This document shows, one piece after another, positions 23,854 through 36,437 of a DNA stretch of 64,000 bases; the first letter of the stretch is position 1, and each line of letters starts with the position of its first letter. The notes under the pieces were generated by a model. That model was not told where the DNA came from and searched no databases. It worked only from the letters and a program-made list of their open reading frames with translations. Position numbers and translations under genes: made by a program. Source of the DNA: Halicephalobus mephisto (lineage: Eukaryota > Nematoda > Chromadorea > Rhabditida > Panagrolaimidae); NCBI GenBank assembly GCA_009193035.1, contig SWDT01000001.1, forward strand, positions 248,001 through 312,000, given 5' to 3'.

Positions 23854-26800
23854 TCAACCATGGAGAGAGCATTGATTATAAACATACATTTCACACTCAG
23901 GACACCATATTCTCATATTCCGGCTTCCAAGTGGTGTAACGCACTGTTGTGGTTCCGGGATAGGCACTTCAGGGGATTTTCCTCGAATAACAGGTTCAGC
24001 TGTTTTTATCGGAGTATTATCAAGTTTCTTCACACCATCTATCGTCGTTGCATTCTTCAGAGCGTCTTCTAACGAGGCAATCTTCTTCAACTGATCAGCA
24101 ATGATGGATTTCATAAAATCAACCTCTGACTTGTTATCTTGATTTGAATTCGTAGTCATCTCCATTGCTTTTAGTTTACATCGAAGATCTTGGATTTCTT
24201 TTTTGAGTTCATCGGATTCTTTCTGGCCAGAATCTGCATCTCCATTTGCTGCACTATTGAATGTAGCTAAAGCTTCATCTTTCTTCTTGAGTTCCATTTT
24301 CATGGAATCCACAACGGCCAATTGAGATGTCAAGTCAGCTATGACGACATCTTTTTCTTTCAACGAGACTTTCAGTTCATCATTAATGGTAATCTGTGAC
24401 GCCAGTTTCTCATTTGTTTCATTAGCATTCTGAGTAAGTCCTTTCTCTTTCGTAGATATTTCGGACTTAAGATCATTCAAAGATTGTTCCATCGATTTTA
24501 CCATTTCCGAAAGTCTTTTAATCTCGTCATCCTTTTGAGAAATCATGAGTTGATTCGCATCACCACCCTTAGTAAATTCTTCTTGGATCTTCTTTAATTC
24601 TGCCTCTTTCTGTTCAAGAGATTTAACTACTCTGTCATGTTCTGATGTGGTTGTATCAAGAGCATCTTTCATTTGACGAACAGAATCATTAAGAGTTTTA
24701 ATTTCTTCTGACAGCTTTTGATTTATATTCTCCTTTTCTTGAAGGATATTTCCAGATTTTTCCACAGCTGTTGACATCTCAGACTTAAGTGACAGAATTT
24801 GAGCTTCTTTTTCATCGACGATAGTTTTCAACGAATTTAAGGCTTCACTTTCTGACTTTAATTTTAGCCGTGTTTCATCAAGTTCGGAAGTTAATGATTT
24901 CTCCTTCCCACTTACTTCAGATTTGAATTCCTCAAGGAACTTTTCCTTAGCAGATAGTGCTTCAGATAATCGTTTAATCTCATCATCCTTTTGAGAAATC
25001 ACGAGTTGATTTGCATCACCGCCCTTAGAAAACTCTTCTTGGATCTTCTTTAATTCCGATTCTTTCAATCCTAAAGCCTCCTGTGCTTTATCTCGTTCAA
25101 GAGTTACTTGTTCCAAAGATTTCAAAGTTTGAGATTGAGATTCACCAGTAGTCTTCAAATCCTCAGTCAACTTATGAATAGCAGAATCTTTTTTAGAAAG
25201 TTCTTCCGACAATTGCAACTTTAGAGAGGATATCAGATTCTCTTTTTCGTCTACTGACGTAACCAACTCTGCTTTTAACTTGGTTTCCGCATCCAATTGT
25301 TTGTTTACTTCTTCCAATTTGAGTAATAAAGCATCTTTCTCCTGAGTTAAAAGTGCTTTTTGATCCGTTGCAGCTTTTTCAGATGCAGACAAATCCTTTG
25401 AAAGGTGCTTGATTTCTTCGGATTTCTTGGATAGTTCAGAAATAAGTTCCTGATTAGTATTTCCATTTTTGGACAATTCTTCCAGTAATTTTTTTCCTTC
25501 TGTTTCTTTTGATTCTGCCAACTTTAGTGCTTCATCACGTTCTCTTGTAGTTTGGTCAAGAGTTTTTTTAATTTCAGTTACAGAATTATTACCAATTTGA
25601 ACTTCTTTTGTCAATTTTTCAATAACTTCTTGATTTTCTTTAACAATTTTTTTGGTTCCTTCTAATTCCTGACTCAATGTTTCGGCCTTCTGGGATAACG
25701 TATTATTCTCCTTAGTGAAAAGTTCTTTTTGTTCCAAAGCAGATTTTTCAGATGCTGTCAGACGGTCAGAAAGTTCTTTGATTTCTTCAGATTTTTTAGA
25801 AACTTCGGAAATAAGTTCTTGATTGGCATTTCCACCCTTACTTAGATCTTCTAGTAGTTTCTTCAATTCCGATTCCTTCTGTTCAAGAGATTTAACTACT
25901 CTGTCACGTTCTGATGTGGTTGTATCAAGAGCATCTTTCATTTGACGAACAGAATCATTAAGAATTTTGATTTCTTCTGACAGCTTTTGATTTATATTCT
26001 CCTTTTCTTGAAGGATATTTCCAGATTTTTCTACAGCTGTTGACATCTCAGACTTAAGTGACAGAATTTGAGCTTCTTTTTCATCGACAATAGTTTTCAA
26101 CGAATTTAAGGCTTCACTTTCTGACTTTAATTTTAGCCGTGTTTCATCAAGTTCGGAAGCTAATGATTTCTCCTTCCCACTTACTTCGGATTTGAATTCT
26201 TCAAGGAACTTTTCCTTAGCAGATAGTGCTTCAGACAATCGTTTAATCTCATCATCCTTTTGAGAAATCACGAGTTGATTTGCATCACCACCCTTAGAAA
26301 ACTCTTCTTGGATCTTCTTTAATTCCGATTCTTTCAATCCTAAAGCCTCCTGTGCTTTATTTCGTTCAAGAGTTACTTGTTCCAAAGATTTCAAAGTTTG
26401 AGATTGAGATTCACCAGTAGTCTTCAAATCTTCAGTCAACTTCTGAATAGCAGAATCCTTTTCCTTCAGTTGAGTTCCTATTTGGTCAACATTAGATCGC
26501 AGTTGTTGACATTCATTCAATGAAGCTTCCAACTTCTGAGATTTATCTTTCGCTTCTTCAGACGCAACCTTTAATGCATTATTGGCCGTCTCCAATTGAG
26601 TCTTTAAATCTTCACATAATTTTGAGGTAGTTGACAGTTCATTTGCAAGTTTGGCACCATCAGAACTATTTGCAGCAGCGTTTGCAGATAACTGACGTAA
26701 TTCATCTTCTTTCTTCGATAGTGTCTCAGAAATAAGAACATTCTTCTCTTTGAGTTCCTTCACCTCCTGCGATAGCTTGTTGATCTCCTCTTTGTGCTTA

Positions 26801-27637
26801 TCTCCTTCAGCTGGCTTTGAACTTTGCTGAAATCATTATATGAAATAAATATATACATTTAATGTTAAATTACCTCTTGTTTATTCGCTAATTGACTTTC
26901 CAATTGGGCTACTTTTTCTTCCAGTGCAGTTTTGGCACATCGAAGTTCTTCCATCACGAATTCTTGATCTTCATCTATAACCCTGTCTACTTTGGATCCT
27001 TCAAGTTCAGCTATTCTCGCAGATAGAGCTGTCACTTTTTCTTGTTCTTCGAATAATTGAGCAGTAACTGTTTTGAACTTTGCCTCGAGTTCTGCGGTAT
27101 AAGCCTACAGAAAAATATTACAATATGATAACAAGTAATTAAAACCTTTTGATTTGTTCTTTCTGCTTGACGGACTGCTGGAGCAACAGAAGTCCTGGAC
27201 ATCATCGAGAACCCTGTGACATCACTACCGGCAACACTTCCGTGTTCAATCCGAAGTGCTGCTGCTCGGTTCATCGCCACAGGTTTCTCAGGGACTTTAT
27301 GGACCGATAATGAAGGAGATGGTGCTGTTGGCTTAGACACTCTATCCAAAGGAACAAATAATCCATATCCAGGTGGACATGTAAAATATCTCTTTCCCTA
27401 AATGAACACATGTAATGTAAAAACAAAATTACAACCAATACTTTGACAGATCCATCATTCTTCCCTGTTTCAGTAGTTAACTCCAAACCGATGAAAATTT
27501 TACTGTTGTCGACTCCATCTAGAGGTCCGATATATCGAACTGTACCGACTCTTCCGCCAACATCAAGAGATTCTCCGATTCTGTAAAAATATCATTGAAA
27601 ATTGGATAACATTATTTACTTACTTTGGATTCACCAT
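23854..27637 (-). CDS. CAP-Gly/coiled-coil microtubule plus-end protein, CLIP-170-like
   Basis: Six exons: 27624-27637, 27442-27580, 27146-27397, 26874-27104 and 23854-26826, with the first only 14 nt. They give about 1,202 residues with phases agreeing. Residues about 6-75 form one CAP-Gly domain (GGRVGTVRYIG, IFIGLELTTETGKNDGSVKG, RYFTCPPGYGLFVP), which in this family binds EEY/F tails of tubulin and EB proteins. A Ser/Pro linker follows, then about 1,000 residues of heptad-rich coiled coil. The extreme C-terminus, WCPECEMYVYNQCSLHG, resembles the CLIP zinc knuckle (CPxCE...). Many vertebrate and fly CLIPs have two CAP-Gly domains; this has one. It is cytoplasmic and acts at growing microtubule ends. 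Confidence 0.8.
24600..25190 (-). repeat. Coding-sequence duplication, copy 2 (C-terminal)
   Basis: This stretch of the CLIP-like coiled coil is nearly identical at the DNA level to 25869-26459, offset by exactly 1,269 bp (423 codons). Both copies encode QSQTLKSLEQVTLER and EIKRLSEALSAKEKFLEEF. The few differences are mostly single bases. The offset keeps the reading frame. Confidence 0.9.
25869..26459 (-). repeat. Coding-sequence duplication, copy 1 (N-terminal)
   Basis: Partner of 24600-25190 in the same exon. The segment between the two copies (about 25.19-25.87 kb) is coiled coil of the same style but not near-identical. This indicates a recent in-frame segmental duplication or gene conversion inside the last exon. 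Confidence 0.9.
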
Positions 27638-27928
27638 TTTGAACAATCATGGAAAACGTAGAGTAAAACTGCAAGTATACAATTACTACAACTGCAAATT
27701 GCACGATCACCGACTTCGAGAGCTGGCTTTGCTGCAGCTCCCGCCACCGGTGTGTATCAGTTTTTTGCGCGCGTTTTTCCGTCGTTCCCTAGCACTTCAT
27801 TCTGTATATCTACAAAAAATATGTCTTTTTAATTACTTTTTAAATTTATTTTCATTATCGAAATGACTTTAGATAACAAGAAAAGAAAAATTACAATAGA
27901 ATTCTATTTATTTACATTTGTTTAGAGA

Positions 27929-30642
27929 CTAGCCCATGTTCATTTGTGGTTGCATGTGACCGATGCGAGTTGAGGAGGTGGCATGGACTCGGTTACGTGA
28001 TGCGTTACGTGAAAATTCATCAGTTGTCCAAGGGGCCGGATCGGCGGAACACATGACAAAGAAGGTCAAGTTGGTCAACGCAAGAACACCGGCCGTGATA
28101 AGAAACACATTATTCCACTCCCCAACTGAATTCGAAGGTGCTACTCCTGCGACGATGAAAGGTACGATCAACATTGTCACTGTGATACCTAGATATAATG
28201 AGTTGTAATTAATTTTAGCAGTTAAAGCATACCTTGGGAAACGTTACCAGTGACGAAATGAGAGTAGTGCTTGCTCACCAGAGGTCCTGCTTTGAAGAAC
28301 CCTCCTGTTGTGAACCCGAGGATCCCGGCGGAAGCTCCCAGAACGGCCAAACACAGTAAAGGAATCGAAACAGGCATGAAGGTGAGGAGACAGAACGCGG
28401 CTGCGCTCCCGAAGAAGGCAATGGAGTTGTAGAGACGGAGTTTGTTCGTTTCTGATAGAAAACGGACCTAAATCAAATAACCTAAACTCTTGTGTAACTT
28501 GGAACACTTACTTTATCACTGGTGAATCCGGCAAAAAGTTTAATACAGAACTGCAATAGAGGCGGGATGGAGGCCGAGAATCCGGTATTCCTGACCGGGA
28601 AATTGAGTACATGATGCAGATAATTGGGAGTGTACAAAAACAGCATATTCACAGCCATGAAGTTACCCAAGGCAGCGATCCATACTGCCCACACAGATGC
28701 AGTTTTCAAAATCGGCAAATAAGGGATTTGTTTTAATTCTTCCTTGGTACATTCTGTTTTTCCGACGGCGATCTTGCGTAATTCGATGGCTCCAACAAAA
28801 GGATGTTTACCTGAAAGTTCTTCGATCATCTATGAACTTTCCAGACAAGTTCTAGAAATTCGTATCGAGACAAAGTAACTCGCGTGATAGCGATTTCATA
28901 ATACTATTTCGTAACCAGTATTTTGAAACTACAGTGAAACCTCGATAAGAGCAAATTTTCTTTAAAGACAACTCGGTTCCGACCCCTACTGTGGATTTTC
29001 CCCTAGTAAACCCCTCGGTAAAGGCAACTCTTCTGTAAAAACAACATTTCTGCCGTCCCTTCGGGTTCTTTTTAGCGAGGTTTCACTGTATGTAAGTTGC
29101 GTCGAAATACTGTTTTCAGAGATGTGAAGGAAGTCAGTAGTATTTGTATGAATCTACGGTATTCGTACTAAGAAGTAAAGTAAATACAATTAAGATAAAA
29201 ATATTAATTTTCGTCCTAAATTTTGTGGAAAATTAAACATACACTAAAATCGTGATAAAAATTTTAAATTATTAATGATGTTAGATTATGTCCTAGCCAA
29301 TGGGGAATTTAGGACTTCTGATTATCAATTTTGTCTTTTTTAATTTTAAATAAAATTTTCCATAAATGAGCATTTTCATGTTTTAATTATTACATTTATT
29401 GGGAAATTTGAGATGGAATTTCTTAATACCCCAATTAATGTATAAAATTAGTAAATTTTCTTTTTTGAGATATAATTATTTCCATACTTCCTTTTTTCAA
29501 TATCTATTTTTGCAAAAAGTTGAAACATTTCGTTAAATGTTCATAAATTGATTGATTTTTTGATATTTTTAAAAAACGAAATACTTTGATTCGACGCATA
29601 TTCTATCAGGACAGATCTAGAAATTTCTCGATAGAGGTATATAGGATACATACCCTTGTATCTGTCCTTAAAGATTAATTTCGATATATGGAATTATTAA
29701 CAGATATCCAAAAAGTCGCAATTAACACCGAAATACTCTATCACAAATTGGTTGCTTTTTTAAAAACTCCAAAAACCTACCTGGACTGTTACGGTAGAAC
29801 AGGGCGAAGAGGGTGAACAACACACATGAAGCAACTCCGTGGGAGTAGAATACGGCAGGCCAGCCGAATGAAGATGCACATAGTGATCCACTTATTGGCA
29901 TGGAAATAGCTGGGGATAATTGAACATACGCTACTAAGACAGAAACGAAAAGTCCGTTTTGTTTGTAATAAGTCCATTTGGAAGTAAAAGCTCCAATCAC
30001 GGGGAAATTCGCTGCAAATGCGAGTCCCTGCAACATCCTGGCTCCTAACGTATAATAAAAACCATTTTCAAGGGCCAATGGCATGAATCCAGTCGCGACA
30101 GCTGATATAAGACCCAATATGGCGAAAACAGTCCGGATACCGAACTGGTTAACGAGGGATACGATGACGAAATTAGCAATCAAAGCACTAGCAGCAACCA
30201 CTGATGTTAGATAAGATCGTTCTTGAGGAGTGAACTCGATCGGACCTCTCTCATTGGTGCCATTGCCGCTCACTTGTTGCATGCAGATTATAGCAAAGTT
30301 GAAGCATAAAATGTTCGACCATATCGATGCCAAACAAAACAGAACCAATATCATGATCAAGAAACGGGTTCTGGTATGGAACAGTTTCGTACATCCTGAA
30401 AATTATCATTAAATAAAACTTAAAATTAGATATTTACCTAAAGTGAAATTTCCTTCTTCTCGTATTCCGATAATCTTTTGCTGGATTGCATTTGAAACAT
30501 TGGAGAGTCTTCTGGAGAACGTGTTGTATCCGATTCCATTGCCTGAGGAGTTAGTTGTGTTCGTCGCTTGTGGATCCAACTCGACAGCTACGACTTCTTG
30601 AGAAACATTCGTAGGTTTCTTGGCTTCGGTTTCTGAGACCAT
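27929..30642 (-). CDS. SLC17-family major facilitator transporter (sialin/VGLUT-like)
   Basis: Five exons, 30438-30642, 29781-30395, 28512-28810, 28233-28467 and 27929-28188, sum to 537 residues with phases agreeing. A 68-residue cytosolic N-terminus precedes the first membrane span (RFLIMILVLFCLASIWSNI). A glycosylatable loop (SGNGTNERG) follows, and then the rest of a 12-span MFS fold. Family features include FTPQERSYLTSVVAASALIAN, GARMLQGLAFAANFP, LPFLxTYY-equivalent FLYTPNYLHHVLNF, and FTTGGFFKAGPLVSKHYSHF near span 10-11, all characteristic of the SLC17 anion/phosphate group abundant in nematodes. Substrate is not deducible. The 970-nt second intron contains a MITE. It lies about 290 bp beyond the CLIP-like gene's 5' end. 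Confidence 0.88.
28932..29088. mobile_element. pogo/Tigger-like MITE, copy 2 (intronic)
   Basis: 157 bp with TA at both sides, inside the second intron of the SLC17 gene. The right TIR is intact. On the left the sequence jumps from CAGTGAAACCTCG directly to ATAAGAGCAA, so a short piece of the left inner arm present in the other copies is deleted. Confidence 0.88.
29092..29780 (-). other. Remaining part of the long SLC17 intron
   Basis: AT-rich intron sequence between the MITE and the exon ending at 29781. There is no open frame or repeat that I can recognise. Confidence 0.5.
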
Positions 30643-30974
30643 GATTGACCTAAAATCAAAGTTTATAGTCGGCAAATTTTCATCAAAAATAAAAATATTA
30701 AACCAGTTATCGTGATTGAAAAAAGTAAAAAACACGAATCAAAAATCGACCTTAAACCTGAATCTAAAAATAATATGTATTCTGATGGAATATCAGGGAT
30801 GATAAAAAACACATTAATTGCTGGAGGGGATTTGATCAAATAATATGACCAATCTGGTCTTTTAAGATCATATTCTCCGTTCTTTGATATTCCTTTAGCA
30901 GTATGTGTGAAATAAGGAACCGACCTTCGTTAATAGATTGATCATATTTATCTTTAAATCGATCGCCGCCGGAA

Positions 30975-31441
30975 ATGTCAACCCCAAAGAAAGTTCTGTC
31001 GGATCAAACACAAGAGACATCAACGACGGGAAGAATGATCTCCGAATCCGTTTCAAAACTTCATCTGATAAAAGGTATTCAACTTTATCGAAATCAGGGT
31101 TATTAAAAATATTTTAAAAAGACAAAATTTTCCAACTTTATCAAAAACGTACGAAATTATAAATTTCTCGTTCATATTGCTGATAGTTTGATCTAGAGGT
31201 CTTTTTGAACTTCAACGTTTCCTTTGACACTTGGATCCTTGCCCCACCCACATCTGAAATATCCACCGTAGTCACACAGAGTAAAGTTAACGATTCAAGC
31301 TCAACGATGAACTGGTTTTCTTTGAATACGTCGTTCAACAAAAGAAAATATTCTCCATATTTAGAATTCGTTGATAAGTCTTATTGCAACCGGAAGCTAA
31401 AGTATACGATTGACAATCATGGTTATAAATTTTCAGACTGA
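30975..31441 (+). CDS. Possible small two- or three-exon gene, unknown product
   Basis: An ATG at 30975 opens MSTPKKVLSDQTQETSTTGR and continues to SVSKLHLIK, followed by a GTATTC donor. A downstream open exon ends at 31441, runs through EVFLNFNVSFDTWILAPP and CNRKLKYTIDN, and joins in phase from the acceptor before 31194 (GATCTAG). A short middle exon beginning ACAAAATTTTCC is an alternative with the same net phase. The product would be about 115-125 residues. It has no signal peptide and no recognised domain. It lies head to head with the SLC17 gene (about 330 bp apart). Codon use is AT-rich and the donor is weak, so this may be chance. Confidence 0.35.
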
Positions 31442-31648
31442 TTTCGTATTTCGAATCAAAGTTCACAAGTTGGTTTCTGAACAATTCACGTATGGCACGT
31501 GAGTTTCCTAAAATTTTCTTTTTCTGTTTTCATATTTTTTGAAAAAATTATTTCATAATTAAAATTTAGAGAAATTACGATTAATTTATCTATTACAGAA
31601 ACAAAACATCTAAATAAAAATTAAGATATGTTGATCCAACCAGAATGC

Positions 31649-34600
31649 CTAGTTTGTAATAAGTTTACGAATCATATAAGGCAAGATTCCACCATGACGG
31701 TAATAAGTTAATTCGACTTCTGTATCGAAGCGAGAGAGGACTTGGAATGACTTTCCGTTGGACACCTAAAAATAGCCACATTATTACTTCTGATTTAAAC
31801 AACATAATCATTCATTTCTTCATTACAATGATATTGATCATCAGTAGTAATCCGTCTTCTTTGTCGTCAAAAATAGAAATATCAAAAACATATAAACGAT
31901 CGCAATTAAAGTTTGCGAGGGTTGATAATGGGTTTTTGTAATTAAAAAATTAACCGATGATCATTAAATCTTAATTCTTCTCTAAGAAGAAAATTTTCAG
32001 TTATCCCAAAAACATACTTTAATGTTCACATGACTGCCAGGTTTCAAGTCTGCAGGCAATTCGATCGAAAATTGTTCTTTCCCGGTGAGACCGAGAGAAT
32101 CCGCATTTTCACCATTCAAGAATTGCAAAGGAACGATTCCCATTCCAACAAGATTAGATCTATGAATACGTTCGAAACTCTCAGCAATGACAGCCCGAAC
32201 TCCTTGAAGAAGAGGTCCCTTTGCTGCCCAATCTCTGGATGATCCACTTCCATATTCCTTTCCAGCAAGAATAATCACAGCATTGCCGTCTTCATGATAC
32301 TTGGAAGCAGCATCATAGACATCATGTTCTTCTCCACTTGGAACATGAAGAGTTTTCGGACCGACTTTGGAAGCAAGCTTATTGATCAAACGGACATTAG
32401 CGAATGTTCCTCGAGCCATAACTTCATCATTACCTCTTCGAGCTCCTGGAGATTTATTATTTACAGAAACAAATCAATAATTAAACATACCGTAAGTGTT
32501 AAAATCCTTAGGGACAACGTTACGAGACATCAAGTATCTCGCGGCCGGAGAAACTCGAGAGATGGATCCTGCTGGCGATATGTGATCTGTAGTTACGGAA
32601 TCACCCAAATTGAGAAGACAATAAGCATTGTTGATGGCAGCTGGAGGAGATGGTTCCGGTGTCATTCCATCAAAGAAGGGGACTTTCTTGATGTATGTTG
32701 AGGAAGAATCCCAAGGGAATAGTGCTGAATCAGGTGCTTGAAGAGCTTGCCATTGTTCACTTCCTTTTTCGATGGATGAGTAGACTTCTTGGAAGAATTG
32801 AGGAAGAACATGTTGTTCTTCCATTTTTGTGATTTCTTCATGAGAAGGCCAAATGTCCCGGAAGAATATTTGCTTATTATTGTGACCTACACCAATTGGT
32901 TCAGTATCTAAGTCAATGTCAACTCGTCCAGCAAGACCATAAACAACGACCTTCAATAAATCCAATTAAATCCTAAAGTATAAAATCAAACATACCAGCA
33001 TGGGAGAAGCAAGGTAGTTGGCACGAACTTGAGGATGAATTCTTCCTTCAAAATTGCGATTTCCAGAAAGTACTCCAGCAACAACCAAATCATTGTCATC
33101 GATGGCTTTCCCAACAACTTCGTCTAAAGGTCCGGAATTCCCAATGCAAGTCATACATCCATAACCAGCTATGTAGTAACCCAAAGCTTCCAGGTCAGGC
33201 AAAAGACCACTGGCTTCCAAGTACTTCGTCACCACTCCACTTCCGGGACTCAGACTGGTCTTCACATAAGGTGGGACTTTCAAACCTAATTCTCTTGCTT
33301 TTCTTGCAACTAAGCCTGCTCCAAGCATGACAGATGGATTGCTGAATTATTTGGTAAATTACTAAAAGTAAATTTTTAAAATACAGTACCTAGTGTTTGT
33401 GCATGATGTGATAGCACTGATGACAACAGATCCATGTCTAAGAAAATGTTCTTCTCCGTTGATGTTTAATGTCACTGTTTTGGTACTTTCCTCTGGATTG
33501 AGTCCGAAACCCTAGAATATGAAGAAACTAAAATGATAAAAATCCAAAGAACACCCACTTTGAAGGAGACTTTTTCTGTCAGCCCATTTTTAAACTCGGA
33601 ATGAAGGTTTTTCAAAGGAACTCTGTCGTGGGGACGCTTCGGACCGCTTACACATGGAACAACCGTGCTCAAATCAAGTTCAAGGACTTTAGTGTAATGA
33701 GGGTTGAAAGCGGCATCGGCGAAGTTTACAAACAACTTGTTTCGTTGTAAGTATTCCTTAATACGGCGGAGTTGATGAGTATCCCGACCCGTTTGCTCTA
33801 AATACCTGGAAAATTTTATATGAATCGTTCTATAAATAAGAAACTTACTGAAGAGTCCTTTCGTCAGGAGGGAAGAATCCAATAGTAGCACCGTATTCGG
33901 GACACATGTTGGCAATAGTAGCACGATCGGCAATGCTCAAATTTGCCACACCTGGACCGAAGAATTCCACAAATTTTCCAACAACTCCGAGATCTCGCAA
34001 ATTTTTGGTGATGGTTAAAACGAGATCAGTACTGGTAGCATAATCAGGCAATTTTCCGGTTAATCTGTAGCCAATTACTTGAGGAACGACGAGGGAAATC
34101 GGTTGACCCAACATCACGGCTTCTGCTTCAATTCCACCTACTCCCTAAACTGTGATTTTAGAATTTTTTTAACAATTGATCGTTATACCCAAGCAAGACA
34201 GAGAGCACAACACATAGTCGTGTGGGAATCAGTTCCAACAACGGAATCGGGGTAGAGGATTCCTTCTTCATTGGCACAGACTGTTCTTGCCAAATACTCA
34301 AGATTGACTTGATGAACGATTCCAGACCCGGGCGGGACAATTCGCAAATTTTTGAATGCTTTTTGACCCCACTTTAAAAAGTTGAATCGTTCCTTGTTCC
34401 TTTCAAATTCGATGGTCTGATTTTTTTCCAATGCTTCTAAATTGCCGTAGGAATCGACCTAAATAACCTTATAAATCATAATTCAATTGAAAAAACTAGT
34501 TACCTGGATGGAGTGGTCAATTACCAAGTCAACGGGGCAAACGGGATTAATCTTCGCTGGATCATCTCCTAGAGCTTTGACAGCATCCCTCATAGCAGCA

Positions 34601-34973
34601 AGATCCACTACTGCTGGGACTCCACTAAATATTACTTTTTATTACTTTAATGGTGATTACTTTAAACTCACGTGAAATCCTGAAGCAAAACCCGAGCAGG
34701 TTTGAAAGGAATCTCGACGGATTCATGCTGAGTCTTCTCCCAATCCAGAATCTTCTCAACGTCTTGTTCGGTGATGTGGAATCCATCGCAATAACGGACA
34801 GCAGCTTCCAGTAAGTACCGGATGGAAATCGGAAGTTGTTCTAGAATAAAATTACTAACTCTAATCCGAATTTGAGACTAACCGTAACGAGCATCATTGA
34901 GGGAGTTCAAATCATAGTACTTGTACGACTTGCCATCGATAGTAAGCTCCTTCAATAACGATGAGAAAACCAT
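31649..34973 (-). CDS. aco-1: Cytosolic aconitase / IRP1-type aconitate hydratase
   Basis: Eleven exons from the ATG at 34973 ([14 protein letters not shown]) to the last exon 31649-31765 (ending [14 protein letters not shown]). The product is about 890 residues, full length for the IRP1 family. It interconverts citrate and isocitrate on a [4Fe-4S] cluster. All three cluster cysteines are present: TSCTNTSN and [13 protein letters not shown]. Other family blocks include [74 protein letters not shown] and [17 protein letters not shown]. One block is unusual: after GTDSHTTM the protein reads [12 protein letters not shown], where aconitases normally have a Gly-rich I-D/N-G-L-G loop. There is no mitochondrial presequence, so it is cytosolic. 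The single-copy model has no frameshift. Confidence 0.93.
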
Positions 34974-36213
34974 TATTTTATTGAACCTGAAACAAATTAA
35001 CCTTTACTTAGATTCATCAAAAAGAAAAACGTGCACAAGAGTGAATTCATTAGAACACGCGTGGCCATGCAGTTCGATTTTCCGGCAATGCGATTTACGG
35101 ACGCACGTTTATGCCCGTTTCTTTGACTGCGAAAATCGTAGTTTCTGATTTGAGATTGGATTATACAGGAAAAATTGATCAAAAGATAAGAAATATCGAC
35201 GATATTTTATTGAATTTTCTGCTAAAATCCTTAAAAACAAAGAATAAAAAGTGCAGATTTTTTTTTTGAATTTCAGGTGTTTTTTTAATTTTATAATTTA
35301 ATAATAATTTTAGGAATAATTGAAATTTTCACAGATCTCAGAAATAGATGGTAGGCTATTCGCGCAGGTCCATTAAGGCATTGCACGTTTCGGAACTATA
35401 GGTGCAACAAAAACCTGTCTATCGCCGATAATGCTCTTTTTTATTGAACAGACGCAACATTTATCTGGTGATGAGACTCGAAACGAGTGACTTCGATAAA
35501 TATCAAATTCTTGTCCTGCCATGTTTTTTATCATTTTTTAGACAAAATCCCCTTATAAATAGTCAGCTGTTGAAATGAAGCTATAATGCCCCCCGAAAAA
35601 TCGCTGTCGGAAATATTCGCGATTAAGCTGCCACATTTTCCTGTTTTCTGATAATGCAGAACAGTCAATCATAACTTGATTAATGACAGGCCTTAATCGT
35701 GTTGCAACCCGATCCCATTGCCCGAAGATGTATTGTTTTAACCCGAAAACATTTCAACAAGTTTTCTTTCTTTTGACATTTGTTTTAAATCACGTTTTAT
35801 TTAGGAAATTGTGTAATTCATTCACAAATTGCAGTGATTTTTTTGAATTTTCTAGAATTAAAGATAATCATTCCTCAGATGGCCCGTGAATGTTTAGCCA
35901 GCTGTGCCATTCACACGTTGGCACTCCGAGCTTGAGTCTAGGCGTTTATTGGATTGATTACGCGTTTTTATCCAGAAAATGCCGGAATTATTAAAAAGCA
36001 ATCCCATTATCCATTGCCTCGGGTTCTTTTTGGTTGTCCTCAACAAATCCAGTTTAGTTCAAGTTGCAAGAGATGCGGTTAAGCTCATTCACGCGATCCT
36101 AATTTCGGCTTTTTATCTGGAATTGATCCGACAGCTGCAAAGTACATTTTTAAATTCGCAAGCGTGAAAAATCGCGTATTAACACTCCAAGCTCTGACTG
36201 TAAGTTCGACATA

Positions 36214-36384
36214 CAGTGAAACCTCGCTAAAAACACCCTCGATAAGAGCAAATCCTCTTTAAAAACAACTCGGTTCCGACCCCTACTGTGGATTTTCCCC
36301 TAGTAAACCCCTCGGTAAGGCAACTCTTCTGTAAAAACAACATTTCTGCCGTCCCTTCGGGTTGTTTTTAGCGAGGTTTCACTG
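36214..36384. mobile_element. pogo/Tigger-like MITE, copy 3
   Basis: 171 bp with CAGT...ACTG termini. TA lies at 36212-36213 and 36385-36386. Nearly identical to the copies at 20.6 and 36.4 kb. It lies inside the left arm of the palindromic element. Confidence 0.9.
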
Positions 36385-36437
36385 TATTTTTAGGGAATAA
36401 ATATTATAGAGAAACACCTATCATAAAGATATAAGTA

